Shown here piece by piece: positions 9,551 to 17,345 of a DNA stretch of 52,902 bases. Source of the DNA: a virus; the IMG/VR virus record IMGVR_UViG_3300021335_000025, positions 1 through 52,902 of that record; one strand, given 5' to 3'. Every line of letters starts with the position of its first letter. The first letter of the stretch is position 1. Below the pieces are notes generated by a model that had not been told where the DNA came from, did no database searches, and saw nothing but the letters and a program-made list of their open reading frames with translations. Made by a program: the position numbers and the translations under genes.

Positions 9551-12500
9551 TTATCTTGTATATTGTGATTGAGAATAAAGAACTGTAAACTGTTGATTAA
9601 TAGCTCCGCCAGAAGAATTTCTTATGATAACATATGTATAAACATCGATAGATGGTTCAGAAACTGTTCCTGCATTTCCAGTATTAATATTCTCTCCACC
9701 ATAATAGTATGGAGTAATAGTTTGACTATCAATATTAACAATATTATTATAGTATGCAGTTGCTCCTTGTTTGGTTATAATAGCAACAGTCATTGATTCT
9801 CCTACATTTAAGAATCCATTAGTTCCTCCAAGAAATAATCCATCCCCTGGATCTTTTGTGCTGTCACCTAAGAAATTCAAAGACCAATTTCCAGCAGCAT
9901 TTTGAGTAAAGTAGTAAACATTATTGTCCGCAAGATAAATGGGTATTGCTGCTGGATCTGCGCCCAATACGCGAGGATCAATTTGTGCTTTTTCAATAAT
10001 TTCAAAAACTCTCAAAGAACCATTGATATTTACAGAACCTTCAACATAAAGTCCATAATCTTTTCTAGGATTAGTTGTATTAATTCCAACCTTAGTAACA
10101 GTAGTAATACCAACTTCTCCTGGTACGAGAATGCCTGCGTTATCAACTACAGGGCTACTAACCCAAATATCAGAAACTCCAGTTAGTCCTGATCCATCAC
10201 CAACAATCTTACCTCTAACAACTAATCCAACATCAGTATCTGTACTTGGATCTGTTCCGATTCCAGCTCTTCCATCATTTGTTACAGAAAATTGATTTGT
10301 TCCTTCTCCAATTACTAAAGGATTAGATCCTGTGTATCCTGGATTATTAACAATAACTTGATCAAAGAATTCTAGATCTGCATCGTCCGAAAGGCTAATT
10401 CCCCCAAATCTTGCCCAGTTCCCTGCAGAAGTGTAAACCCATCCAACATTACCACCAACATTTGGAAAAGCATCAAATACAACATCACCTGGATTTCCTG
10501 CAGATCTTGGTGTGGATAATCCAACAGTAACTTTTCTGGAAATTGTAGCATTACCTTGTAATAAGATATTATTTGCTTCAATACCATCGGAAGAATTTGA
10601 TGTTATTTTTTGATTAAAGATTACTGGACCATTAAATTGGGAAATATTATCTGATTCTGCTCCACCTTCAACTGTAATTGATTTACTTACTGAAACTATA
10701 TCTGGAGTAATATATTCAATTGCTTCATTCGAATTTGCTTCACCAGTAACTGATGGGATTGGAGTATCGAATGTTTCTCCTTTTCCAGTTGCTGAGATTT
10801 TTTTGTTTCCAATATAAAAATCTCCATCATTATTCATTCCAGTGTAGATAACTGCACCTGCTCCAAATTTTGAAGACTGTGAAAGAAGTTCTTCTTGTAC
10901 AGAAAGTTCCCTATCTTGTCTTTCTGGGAATGCTGATGAATAATTTCCTGGTCCAAATCCCAGATATTCAAATGTATGTCCACCTGCCCTGATAATTGAA
11001 TTTCTCCTAAATTCAATTGGGAAAATATTAATTTTTCTGATTAGATCATTGGAAGTATGATTTTGAGCAATTGTTCCAAGAAGTGCTCTATCAACTTCAA
11101 TTGAAGTTGATGAAGTTATAGTAGATCTAACTCTCATAATCTCAGAGTTTATCAACAAGAAATCTCCAATTTGCAAATCATAAACATTAGTAACCGTCAA
11201 TGTCGTTGAAGTAATTAAATCATTAATACTAGAAGAAAGATATGTTGTTACGTTTCCATAATTAAATATCATTCTTCCAAAAACGTTTTCATTTTCAGAT
11301 GATGTTGTTCCAGATCTTGAAGAAAGTCCATCATAATGCAATCTCTTTACACCTGTAGTAACTGCAGATGTTTTAATTCCAACATTAGTTGAAAATGTAG
11401 TTTTTAGTGGTGTTGTTAAAATAATTTTATCACCATTAAACAAATCATCATCTGCTCCAGAAATAACAACTTTATTGTTTCTATTAAGACCATGAGCTTG
11501 TGATGTTGCATAAGTGGCAATTCCAGAAGATGAATCATATTGAAGAGCAATAATTGACAATGATTTTCCAGTCATTGTTAATGATGCTGGTGCTGCTGAA
11601 GTTTCTCCGATACCAACACCAATTTGGGGATTTGAAATAGTTCCTACAGAATGTGCTTCAAATGTTTTAGGTCCTGTAATAGAATTAATTTTATAGAGTC
11701 TATTGTATTTTGTATAATTTTCATTAACAATTCCTGAAATAAGGAAGTTATCATTAGCATTATTGTAAATATTGGAGACTTCAACAACTCCTGGAGTATG
11801 GGAAACTCCTGTAGTTGCAATGCCAACGACAGATAATCTTTCACCAACTTGATATCCACTTCCACCATCCATAATCTGAACGGAACTTAGTCTTCCAAAA
11901 TCATCAACTATAACTTTTGCCGATGCCTCAGAACCAAACCCAGTTTGACTTATTAATTGTGCATTAAAAAATGTTTCAGAAACTCCTAATCCAGTTCCAT
12001 AATTTGAACCAGGATTAAGTGAATCTACAGTAACACTAATTGCTCTGTTTAATCCATGTTCAAGGCTTGTATTAAATTGGTGATAAGTTCCTGCAATACC
12101 AATACTAATAATATTATCAATCTGTTTTGAATTTTTTCCAAAATCCAATAAAGATTTTTGAATGGTTTCTTTTGTAATACTATTTTCAGCTTCGTTGACA
12201 ACAACCTTTCCGATTGGATTCGGAAGTGCAAAAGATTTTGCTGCTATCGGGTCTGCAGAAGGATTGTCTCTATTAGTTCTTGGATAGAGATTTAAAATAG
12301 GTTGACTAATATCTAATTCATTGAATGGTGTAGATGAAGGTGAATTTGAAGAATTTGTTACTGTTAAATGGTAAATACCATCTTGTTCACCTTTAATATA
12401 TTGTTGTATTTCTTCGGAGTTATAAATTGAATAAATTTCATTATATCTTTTCTTAGAAAATCTTGGAAGATTTCTGTCTCTTCTAGAAACGTTATTTAAA

Positions 12501-15211
12501 AATGTTCCTGGATTGCTGCGTAGGTCATAAGTAAATGTTCTTCTCGATAAAACTTCTTTAACAACAAAATTTCCATTAAATCCAATTTTATCAGTTCCTT
12601 CAATATTTTCGGAACTTTCAATATTCTTTATTTCAACTCTACAACCAACAAATAAATCATGAGGAAGTTCTGTTCTAATAGTTACTTTTCCAAGATTCCA
12701 AGATGCTCCAGAAATAAATCTAAAGTTTCTTAGTTCCGATATATTCTGAATAGTTGTTGGATTTAGAGAATCTCTGAAATATTTTGTTACTTCCTCATCT
12801 GTTGAACCAGTAGTTTTATTTGATTCTTGAATAATGAATCCGTCTGTTGGTGGTCTTGAAGTGACATTGGATGATGATGGAATAACATATCTAAATCTAT
12901 AAATTGTATCATCTAAAGTTCTTGGATCTAAAACTCTTCTGATAAAAGTTCTAGATGAAGCAGTTCCGGTTAATCTTGGCGTTATTGTATTATCTGTAGG
13001 ATCTACTGTTAGATACCAATTCCTTTGGATGGAGTCATATTGAATTGGATGACGCTTATCTCCTGGTTTTTTATCGGAAACTCTACTTACAACTTTTAGG
13101 TTTCCACCTCTATTGTTTACATTTAAGAATCTATCATTGAGAGCATCATTAAAACTCTTTGCAAGTTTGAACTGATTATTTCCAGAAATCAAGCTACCTT
13201 CTTTAATAGCATAATATACCGTATCACTTTCAACACCATCAGGTAAATATCCATTTTCACTAATGATTCTTATTTTCTCACCATTTTCTAGACCGTGTGG
13301 CGAATCACAAATAAATACGCTATCTGTAATATTGTTTAAATTTCCACTTTTTGAGATATTGGTACTTTTTTCTTTTGAAATGGAAGTTCCTGGAATTACA
13401 ATTTTAGCAGAATAAGTTGTTCCATCAATAGTTAGGTTCAAATAATCATTTTCTTTTGCTCCTATTCTATATCCATCAATAATATAATTTGGAATAACTT
13501 CTTGTAAAGTTTTATTGTAAAGATAAAGCTTGGAAGAGTCTGCAGTTAATTTTGCATCAATAGAATCGAATTCTAAAGACAATTCAGTACCTTCAATTTC
13601 TTTTGGTGGGATAATATGGGTAATATATCCAACGTCGTCTCTTAAAAATGCTTGATTTCTAAATGCAGATGCTGTTAGTGAGTTAGAACCAAAGTTTGAG
13701 TTTGAGTTGGTGATTGATAAATCTCCACCAGATTCTGCTAAGAAATGTCTTGTAAAACCAATCGCAAAAACAGAAACGACTTGAATGAAAGCATTATTAC
13801 TACACTTAATATGAACACTTTCATACGAAGGTTTATGCTTTGCAAGAGAATCTGAATAAATGTTTTGGTCTCCAGTTGCTATTTGGTCAACATATTCTCC
13901 AGTATTCTTATTATACTTAACAAATGCTTTATTATCTTTTTGTAGACCAATTCCTGTAAATTGAGCAACAACCATACTCTTAAATCCACCTGCTTTATCT
14001 CCATCTGCATGAAGACCATTCATTCCATATACAGATCTTAATGAACAGTTAAAGATGTATGGAGATGCTGAATTTACAGTATCTAAAATAAGACTTACTG
14101 ATGCACCTGATGGTTCTGGGACATTGGGAACAAGGGGTGGAATCTGAACAGTATATTGGATTTCCGTATCACTAATAACTTTACTTACAATTTGTTGTCC
14201 ATTATATCCATTTTCAGAAACACCCTGAATTTGAATTGGTGAATTAATATCTAGATTTGGGAATGGATCTGAAAGTTGAACAGTAATGACATCGCTAGTT
14301 AAAACTCCGTCACCAGATCTAATACTTGTAATTCCAACTTCTTCTCCCCTAGATCCTACAATCTGGAATTCATCAATCTTGGGTTGGATGTCAATCTCCG
14401 AAGATGGATAATCTGGTTCAATACCTCTATCACTTGTTTCACCATAAGCAATACCAATCTTTTCGTAATAGATATCGAGATCAGTTCTATCAGTGGAGAA
14501 ATTTTGAATAAATTCATCATTAATCGCTACTTTATTGACACCATCAGCATATTCAAAGCAAGTCAGTTTGTGGTGAGAAAATCTTGGGAAGAAAGTATTT
14601 GTTGTGTAATCAATATAACAAGGAGTTCCTGGGTCCGCGTCAAAGATTGTAAACTGCCACAAGTAACAAGCACCAGTTACTCTAAAAACAGCAGATCTTT
14701 CAATATTTGCACCATCAACATCATCTGGATTTGGAACATATCTTGGACGAACTTTAGTCTTACGAAGATCATATCCTACGATTGAAGTTCCTCTGGGGAT
14801 AATAACTCCACCATAGATTGAATTTAATTTGTACAGTGCATTATTTTCGGAAGTAATATTAAAATCCGTATTGATATCAAATGGTGAGAAATCATCACTA
14901 GAAGTGCCGTTTCTTAAACGATATTGATTTATTCCCAAAGATGAATCTGGAATCCATCCTGGTCTATTATCAATAATATGCTCTCCGGGATAGAGGAGAA
15001 TAGTTGTTTTTCCAAATCTATCATTATCCTTTCCTCTTTGATAAGAGAATCTCGCAGATTCAATTAATGCCCTTTGTATAGTTTTAAAGGGTCTAGTTAA
15101 AGAGTTGCCTTTGTTTTCTATACTATCGGTTGAATCGATACTTGAAGGATCAACATAAAGAATTTCCCCACGAGTACTCTTCAGAAAATTATCCAGACGA
15201 CTGAGACCCAT
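9551..15211 (-). CDS. Very large tail fibre-like structural protein with N-terminal beta-helix
   Basis: An 1886-residue structural protein. Residues ~1-200 start MGLSRLDNFLKSTRGEILYV and contain a TRPFKTIQRALIESARFSYQ segment characteristic of pectate-lyase-like beta-helical phage proteins. Around residues 470-520 an ITNSNSNFG motif is shared with the 1824-residue protein. The C-terminal third has repeated short beta motifs such as KVTVGLSTPRS, GRAGIGTDPS and KVGINTTNPR, as in fibre shafts, followed by a compact end domain. It is the first gene of a late operon, behind an intrinsic terminator (15255-15280) and a GATAAATA late promoter. The likely role is long fibre or baseplate appendage, and this is inference from family resemblance. 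Confidence 0.85.
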   Translation of the reverse strand: MGLSRLDNFLKSTRGEILYVDPSSIDSTDSIENKGNSLTRPFKTIQRALIESARFSYQRGKDNDRFGKTTILLYPGEHIIDNRPGWIPDSSLGINQYRLRNGTSSDDFSPFDINTDFNITSENNALYKLNSIYGGVIIPRGTSIVGYDLRKTKVRPRYVPNPDDVDGANIERSAVFRVTGACYLWQFTIFDADPGTPCYIDYTTNTFFPRFSHHKLTCFEYADGVNKVAINDEFIQNFSTDRTDLDIYYEKIGIAYGETSDRGIEPDYPSSEIDIQPKIDEFQIVGSRGEEVGITSIRSGDGVLTSDVITVQLSDPFPNLDINSPIQIQGVSENGYNGQQIVSKVISDTEIQYTVQIPPLVPNVPEPSGASVSLILDTVNSASPYIFNCSLRSVYGMNGLHADGDKAGGFKSMVVAQFTGIGLQKDNKAFVKYNKNTGEYVDQIATGDQNIYSDSLAKHKPSYESVHIKCSNNAFIQVVSVFAIGFTRHFLAESGGDLSITNSNSNFGSNSLTASAFRNQAFLRDDVGYITHIIPPKEIEGTELSLEFDSIDAKLTADSSKLYLYNKTLQEVIPNYIIDGYRIGAKENDYLNLTIDGTTYSAKIVIPGTSISKEKSTNISKSGNLNNITDSVFICDSPHGLENGEKIRIISENGYLPDGVESDTVYYAIKEGSLISGNNQFKLAKSFNDALNDRFLNVNNRGGNLKVVSRVSDKKPGDKRHPIQYDSIQRNWYLTVDPTDNTITPRLTGTASSRTFIRRVLDPRTLDDTIYRFRYVIPSSSNVTSRPPTDGFIIQESNKTTGSTDEEVTKYFRDSLNPTTIQNISELRNFRFISGASWNLGKVTIRTELPHDLFVGCRVEIKNIESSENIEGTDKIGFNGNFVVKEVLSRRTFTYDLRSNPGTFLNNVSRRDRNLPRFSKKRYNEIYSIYNSEEIQQYIKGEQDGIYHLTVTNSSNSPSSTPFNELDISQPILNLYPRTNRDNPSADPIAAKSFALPNPIGKVVVNEAENSITKETIQKSLLDFGKNSKQIDNIISIGIAGTYHQFNTSLEHGLNRAISVTVDSLNPGSNYGTGLGVSETFFNAQLISQTGFGSEASAKVIVDDFGRLSSVQIMDGGSGYQVGERLSVVGIATTGVSHTPGVVEVSNIYNNANDNFLISGIVNENYTKYNRLYKINSITGPKTFEAHSVGTISNPQIGVGIGETSAAPASLTMTGKSLSIIALQYDSSSGIATYATSQAHGLNRNNKVVISGADDDLFNGDKIILTTPLKTTFSTNVGIKTSAVTTGVKRLHYDGLSSRSGTTSSENENVFGRMIFNYGNVTTYLSSSINDLITSTTLTVTNVYDLQIGDFLLINSEIMRVRSTITSSTSIEVDRALLGTIAQNHTSNDLIRKINIFPIEFRRNSIIRAGGHTFEYLGFGPGNYSSAFPERQDRELSVQEELLSQSSKFGAGAVIYTGMNNDGDFYIGNKKISATGKGETFDTPIPSVTGEANSNEAIEYITPDIVSVSKSITVEGGAESDNISQFNGPVIFNQKITSNSSDGIEANNILLQGNATISRKVTVGLSTPRSAGNPGDVVFDAFPNVGGNVGWVYTSAGNWARFGGISLSDDADLEFFDQVIVNNPGYTGSNPLVIGEGTNQFSVTNDGRAGIGTDPSTDTDVGLVVRGKIVGDGSGLTGVSDIWVSSPVVDNAGILVPGEVGITTVTKVGINTTNPRKDYGLYVEGSVNINGSLRVFEIIEKAQIDPRVLGADPAAIPIYLADNNVYYFTQNAAGNWSLNFLGDSTKDPGDGLFLGGTNGFLNVGESMTVAIITKQGATAYYNNIVNIDSQTITPYYYGGENINTGNAGTVSEPSIDVYTYVIIRNSSGGAINQQFTVLYSQSQYTR

Positions 15212-15242
15212 TTTTATTAATACTTATAGTTCCGTTATAAGT

Positions 15243-15250
15243 TATTTATC
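15243..15250 (-). promoter_or_regulatory. T4-type late promoter (GATAAATA)
   Basis: The minus strand reads GATAAATA 32 bases before the ATG of the 1886-residue gene. It lies immediately after the T-run of the terminator at 15255-15280. It therefore starts the late fibre operon just where early transcription is stopped. Confidence 0.7.
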
Positions 15251-15254
15251 ACAT

Positions 15255-15280
15255 AAAAAAACCTCCCAGAGGGAGGTTTT
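15255..15280 (-). terminator. Rho-independent terminator after the tRNA/Mom-like unit
   Basis: On the minus strand AACCTCCC-TCT-GGGAGGTT forms an 8-bp stem with a 3-base loop, followed by seven T. It lies 45 bases after the stop of the Mom-like gene. It would end the transcript that starts upstream of the tRNA cluster. Confidence 0.9.
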
Positions 15281-15324
15281 GGTCAGCACATAAAGTGCAT
15301 TTCCTTCACACGGACTCTTATATT

Positions 15325-15936
15325 TTACCACACTTGAGGTTGCCAAGTCAATCGTTTTTTGAGTTCCTTATCAAATACCATCAAGTACCTATGTTTTCTA
15401 CTTCTATCTCTCCATTCACCTTCAGATCCCTTTATAGGACCTCTAGAATGCTTTGTTCCATCAGCATAATAAAAGTCTTTCTTACGATCTGTTAACCCAT
15501 AATAAGTAAAATTACAAGCTCTGTATATAACTCCAGAGTGGTGATTAGAGTCAGCATAACTAAGAATAGCACGAACATTTGCATCTTTACGAAACCTTTT
15601 AATGCAACGACTAACAAACCAAGAGGTTATATTATATTCTTGTTTCTGAACATCTGGATGGATACAAAGTCGGGAAAGCTCAAATAAACCTTCTTGTTGA
15701 TTTCTTTCTAACCCAAATGCTCCTCTGGCAATTTCTGGAACTGGGAGACCAGTAAAAATACAAGCGCCAAGAGACCCGCCAATGTTAAGAGGGCACTCCC
15801 ACTCAGTTCTTTTAAAAAGTCCATAGTTGAAACCTGATTTAAAATCTTTTGATTCATCTTTAAGATAGTGATAAGTATATAAGAGATCTTTAATCTCATT
15901 CTTACCAACTTTATCTATAATAAAATCCGATTTCAT
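15325..15936 (-). CDS. Mom-like acyltransferase (GNAT fold), putative DNA-modification protein
   Basis: A 203-residue protein whose C-terminal half resembles the phage Mu Mom family. Mom is a GNAT-type enzyme that adds a methylcarbamoyl group to adenine N6 to evade restriction. The recognisable core is ELSRLCIHPDV, then SYADSNHHSGVIYRACNFTY, then YGLT, and a basic RKHRYLMVF end. These match the order seen in Mom-like proteins (a Y-A-D-x-x-x-x-x-G-x-I-Y-R-A-x-x-F pattern). The N-terminus (YTYHYLK) also fits. It is the last gene of the tRNA-containing early unit and is followed by a strong terminator. The fold assignment is fairly secure. The substrate in this phage is inference, and a generic N-acetyltransferase is the alternative. 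Confidence 0.65.
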   Translation of the reverse strand: MKSDFIIDKVGKNEIKDLLYTYHYLKDESKDFKSGFNYGLFKRTEWECPLNIGGSLGACIFTGLPVPEIARGAFGLERNQQEGLFELSRLCIHPDVQKQEYNITSWFVSRCIKRFRKDANVRAILSYADSNHHSGVIYRACNFTYYGLTDRKKDFYYADGTKHSRGPIKGSEGEWRDRSRKHRYLMVFDKELKKRLTWQPQVW

Positions 15937-15946
15937 TTAAGTATTT

Positions 15947-16120
15947 TTACTTAGTTTGTTTTGATTCTAAGATATACTCTACGGTATTAGAAATGTCATT
16001 CATAGCAACACGAAGATCTGGTTGTTGTCCCGATTCTTGACGACATATTGGACGACGATTGTCTGTAAGTGTCCAACGCCAAAGGTTCATATCAGTACAA
16101 TACCAAAGATTAATTCTCAT
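15947..16120 (-). CDS. Small conserved protein, function unknown
   Basis: I place the start at the ATG at 16120, giving 57 residues beginning MRINLWYCTDMNLWRWTLTD. A longer frame to 16186 would overlap the preceding gene by 77 bases, whereas this start overlaps it by only 11. The sequence is rich in Trp and Tyr near the N-terminus and ends in a helical NDISNTVEYILESK segment. It has no known domain and no membrane segment. It lies 10 bases before the Mom-like gene, so the two are probably co-transcribed. The type resembles small conserved cyanophage proteins, but I assign no function. Confidence 0.65.
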   Translation of the reverse strand: MRINLWYCTDMNLWRWTLTDNRRPICRQESGQQPDLRVAMNDISNTVEYILESKQTK

Positions 16121-16265
16121 TTTTGCTATGCTCCAACTTGACCCAGTTAAGGAGAGCATTGATTTCGGCTCTTTTTTCTTCCCCAAAGTCTTCCCCCTTG
16201 CTAAACATGTAGAAGTCTAATGCCTCGATGACATTCTTACGGTCTTTTTGAGATAATAGTGACAT
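16110..16265 (-). CDS. Small helical protein, function unknown
   Basis: A 51-residue protein from the ATG at 16265 (MSLLSQKDRKNVIEALDFYM). The frame extends to a TTG at 16292, but that start would lie inside the tRNA-Thr gene (16287-16360), so the ATG is preferred. The sequence is charged and mostly helical with no motif that I recognise. It sits directly downstream of tRNA-Thr and overlaps the next small gene by 11 bases, placing it in the tRNA/Mom-like early unit. Confidence 0.55.
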   Translation of the reverse strand: MSLLSQKDRKNVIEALDFYMFSKGEDFGEEKRAEINALLNWVKLEHSKNEN

Positions 16266-16286
16266 TTGGAGTTTAATGAACTCAAG

Positions 16287-16360
16287 AGCCAAATAGCAGA
16301 CTCGAACTGCTGACCTTTGCTTTACAAAAGCATTGCTCTATCCAACTGAGCTAATTTGGC
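16287..16360 (-). tRNA. tRNA-Thr (anticodon UGU)
   Basis: The cloverleaf can be drawn by hand: acceptor GCCAAAT/ATTTGGC, D arm GCTC/GAGC, anticodon loop TTTGTAA with anticodon TGT, and T arm AGCAG-TTCGAGT-CTGCT. The first anticodon-stem pair (A-A) is mismatched. No CCA is encoded. It would read ACA codons. It lies between two small protein genes in the same early transcript as tRNA-Leu and tRNA-Ile. Confidence 0.9.
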
Positions 16361-16361
16361 A

Positions 16362-16631
16362 TTAATCAACAGGCAACATTTCTGGATTTTCCAGATCTAA
16401 TTCAAATAAGAGTGGATGACATTGCTCTTCAATCAAATATGAAGAACATTTATACATGTCATCAACTTCGTACCGTCTTTCTTTGTCTGCGATTTTGATT
16501 AACTCCTCATCGAATATAGATTCGTCTGGGAGTTCATCAAAAGTAAAGGGAACACCACTTATAAAGTACATAAGCACTATTTGTTTACCTTCATTGTACC
16601 ATACATATCTGGCATCAATTCGGTATTTCAT
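16362..16631 (-). CDS. Small acidic protein between two tRNAs, function unknown
   Basis: An 89-residue acidic protein (MKYRIDARYVWYNEGKQIVL...). It begins with a two-strand beta segment containing a WYNEGKQIVLMYFISG hairpin. It continues with a DELPDESIFDEELIKIADKE helical segment and ends in a Glu/Asp/Leu-rich tail. No catalytic motif, signal or membrane segment is seen. It is enclosed by tRNA-Leu (45 bases upstream) and tRNA-Thr (1 base downstream), so its mRNA must be cut from a mixed tRNA/mRNA transcript. Confidence 0.65.
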   Translation of the reverse strand: MKYRIDARYVWYNEGKQIVLMYFISGVPFTFDELPDESIFDEELIKIADKERRYEVDDMYKCSSYLIEEQCHPLLFELDLENPEMLPVD

Positions 16632-16675
16632 AAGTAGTTCTCTACTTTTGAATATTTAGGGTATTAAAACCCTAG

Positions 16676-16759
16676 TGCGAGTAGGGAGACTTGAACTCCC
16701 ACGGGATTGCTCCCAACAGATTTTAAGTCTGGTGCGTCTACCGATTCCGCCATACTCGC
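16676..16759 (-). tRNA. tRNA-Leu (anticodon UAA)
   Basis: An 84-base type II tRNA with a long variable arm. Acceptor GCGAGTA pairs with TACTCGC and the discriminator is A. The D arm sequence is GGCGGAATCGGTAGACGC, the anticodon stem-loop is CAGACTTAAAATCTG with TAA, and the T arm is GGGAG-TTCAAGT-CTCCC. It would read UUA, a codon favoured by AT-rich phage genes. No CCA is encoded. Confidence 0.93.
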
Positions 16760-16769
16760 ATTTGTTTGG

Positions 16770-16841
16770 TAGGACTGGAGGGAATTGAACCCTCTTCACA
16801 CCGTTATAAGCAGTGGGCCTTAACCAATAGGCGACAGTCCC
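16770..16841 (-). tRNA. tRNA-Ile (anticodon UAU)
   Basis: A 72-base cloverleaf: acceptor GGGACTG/CAGTCCT with a terminal G-U pair, anticodon arm CACTG-CTTATAA-CGGTG, and T arm GAGGG-TTCAATT-CCCTC. The anticodon reads TAT, so it would decode AUA directly. Bacteria usually read AUA with a lysidine-modified CAU tRNA-Ile, so a UAU version is uncommon. It is the first tRNA after the promoter at 16859-16887. Confidence 0.85.
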
Positions 16842-16858
16842 TTGAAAGGCACTTAACA

Positions 16859-16887
16859 ATTATAAGGCATAAACCCCAGATTGTCAA
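16859..16887 (-). promoter_or_regulatory. Sigma70-type promoter of the tRNA unit
   Basis: The minus strand shows TTGACA (16882-16887), a 17-base spacer and TATAAT (16859-16864), a perfect consensus. The predicted start is near 16852, 11 bases before tRNA-Ile. It probably drives tRNA-Ile, tRNA-Leu, the 89-residue gene, tRNA-Thr, two small genes and the Mom-like gene up to the terminator at 15255-15280. Confidence 0.9.
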
Positions 16888-16896
16888 GTGCTTGTA

Positions 16897-17100
16897 TCAG
16901 TCCATTTGGTAAGTTGGTGGATGATACTTAAGATACTCTTGGAAGGTCATTTTCATTTCCTTATGAGTCATACCGCAGTGCTTTGCTGCTGCTGGAAGAT
17001 TCATTGTAGCATAGAATAATGCCTCATTTGATTCTTTTACGTTTTGTGGTGTTGTTTTTACTCTTTGTTCAATTAAAGAGTCGATTTTGATCTGATTCAT
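16897..17100 (-). CDS. Small protein with possible helix-turn-helix, function unknown
   Basis: A 67-residue protein (MNQIKIDSLIEQRVKTTPQN...). The C-terminal half, LPAAAKHCGMTHKEMKMTFQ, has the spacing of a helix-turn-helix (Ala-Ala-x-x-Cys-Gly-Met-Thr then a second helix), so DNA binding is possible but unproven. It ends EYLKYHPPTYQMD. Its ATG overlaps the stop of the preceding gene (ATGA), so the two form a translationally coupled pair behind the promoter at 17306-17334. I do not recognise a named family. Confidence 0.7.
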   Translation of the reverse strand: MNQIKIDSLIEQRVKTTPQNVKESNEALFYATMNLPAAAKHCGMTHKEMKMTFQEYLKYHPPTYQMD

Positions 17101-17279
17101 AGTGGACTTGCATAAGCAAGAGTGTCTTCTCCCAGTGTTGCACGAACAAATTTTAGCACATTCATAAATTCTTCTACGGTTTCACAGACCACTTCCTTTT
17201 CTGACCCCTCACTAGAATAGATATGCACAGTGCGCTTGGTAGGATCCACCACACATCGAGTCAGATACTCTTCTTTCAT
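17097..17279 (-). CDS. Small protein, function unknown
   Basis: I choose the ATG at 17279 (MKEEYLTRCVVDPTKRTVHI), giving 60 residues. A longer frame to 17324 would start upstream of the predicted transcription start near 17299, because it runs through the promoter. The protein is predicted alpha/beta, with a beta hairpin (RTVHIYSSEGSEKEVVCETV) followed by a helix (VEEFMNVLKFVRATLG). No catalytic motif is seen. Its stop overlaps the ATG of the 67-residue gene. Confidence 0.65.
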   Translation of the reverse strand: MKEEYLTRCVVDPTKRTVHIYSSEGSEKEVVCETVEEFMNVLKFVRATLGEDTLAYASPL

Positions 17280-17305
17280 CTGGGAACTTTCTTGATTACC
17301 AAACC

Positions 17306-17334
17306 ATAGTAGCATACTGACCAAGGCGTGTCAA
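17306..17334 (-). promoter_or_regulatory. Sigma70-type promoter
   Basis: The minus strand shows TTGACA (17329-17334), 17 bases, then TACTAT (17306-17311). The start near 17299 precedes the ATG at 17279. It drives the two-gene early unit 17279-16897, possibly reading on into the tRNA unit since no terminator is visible between them. Confidence 0.8.
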
Positions 17335-17345
17335 GAGAAAAATCA

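Noticed and set aside
16656-16859. Minus-strand frame of 67 codons across two tRNA genes
   Set aside because: It runs through tRNA-Leu and tRNA-Ile and is incidental.
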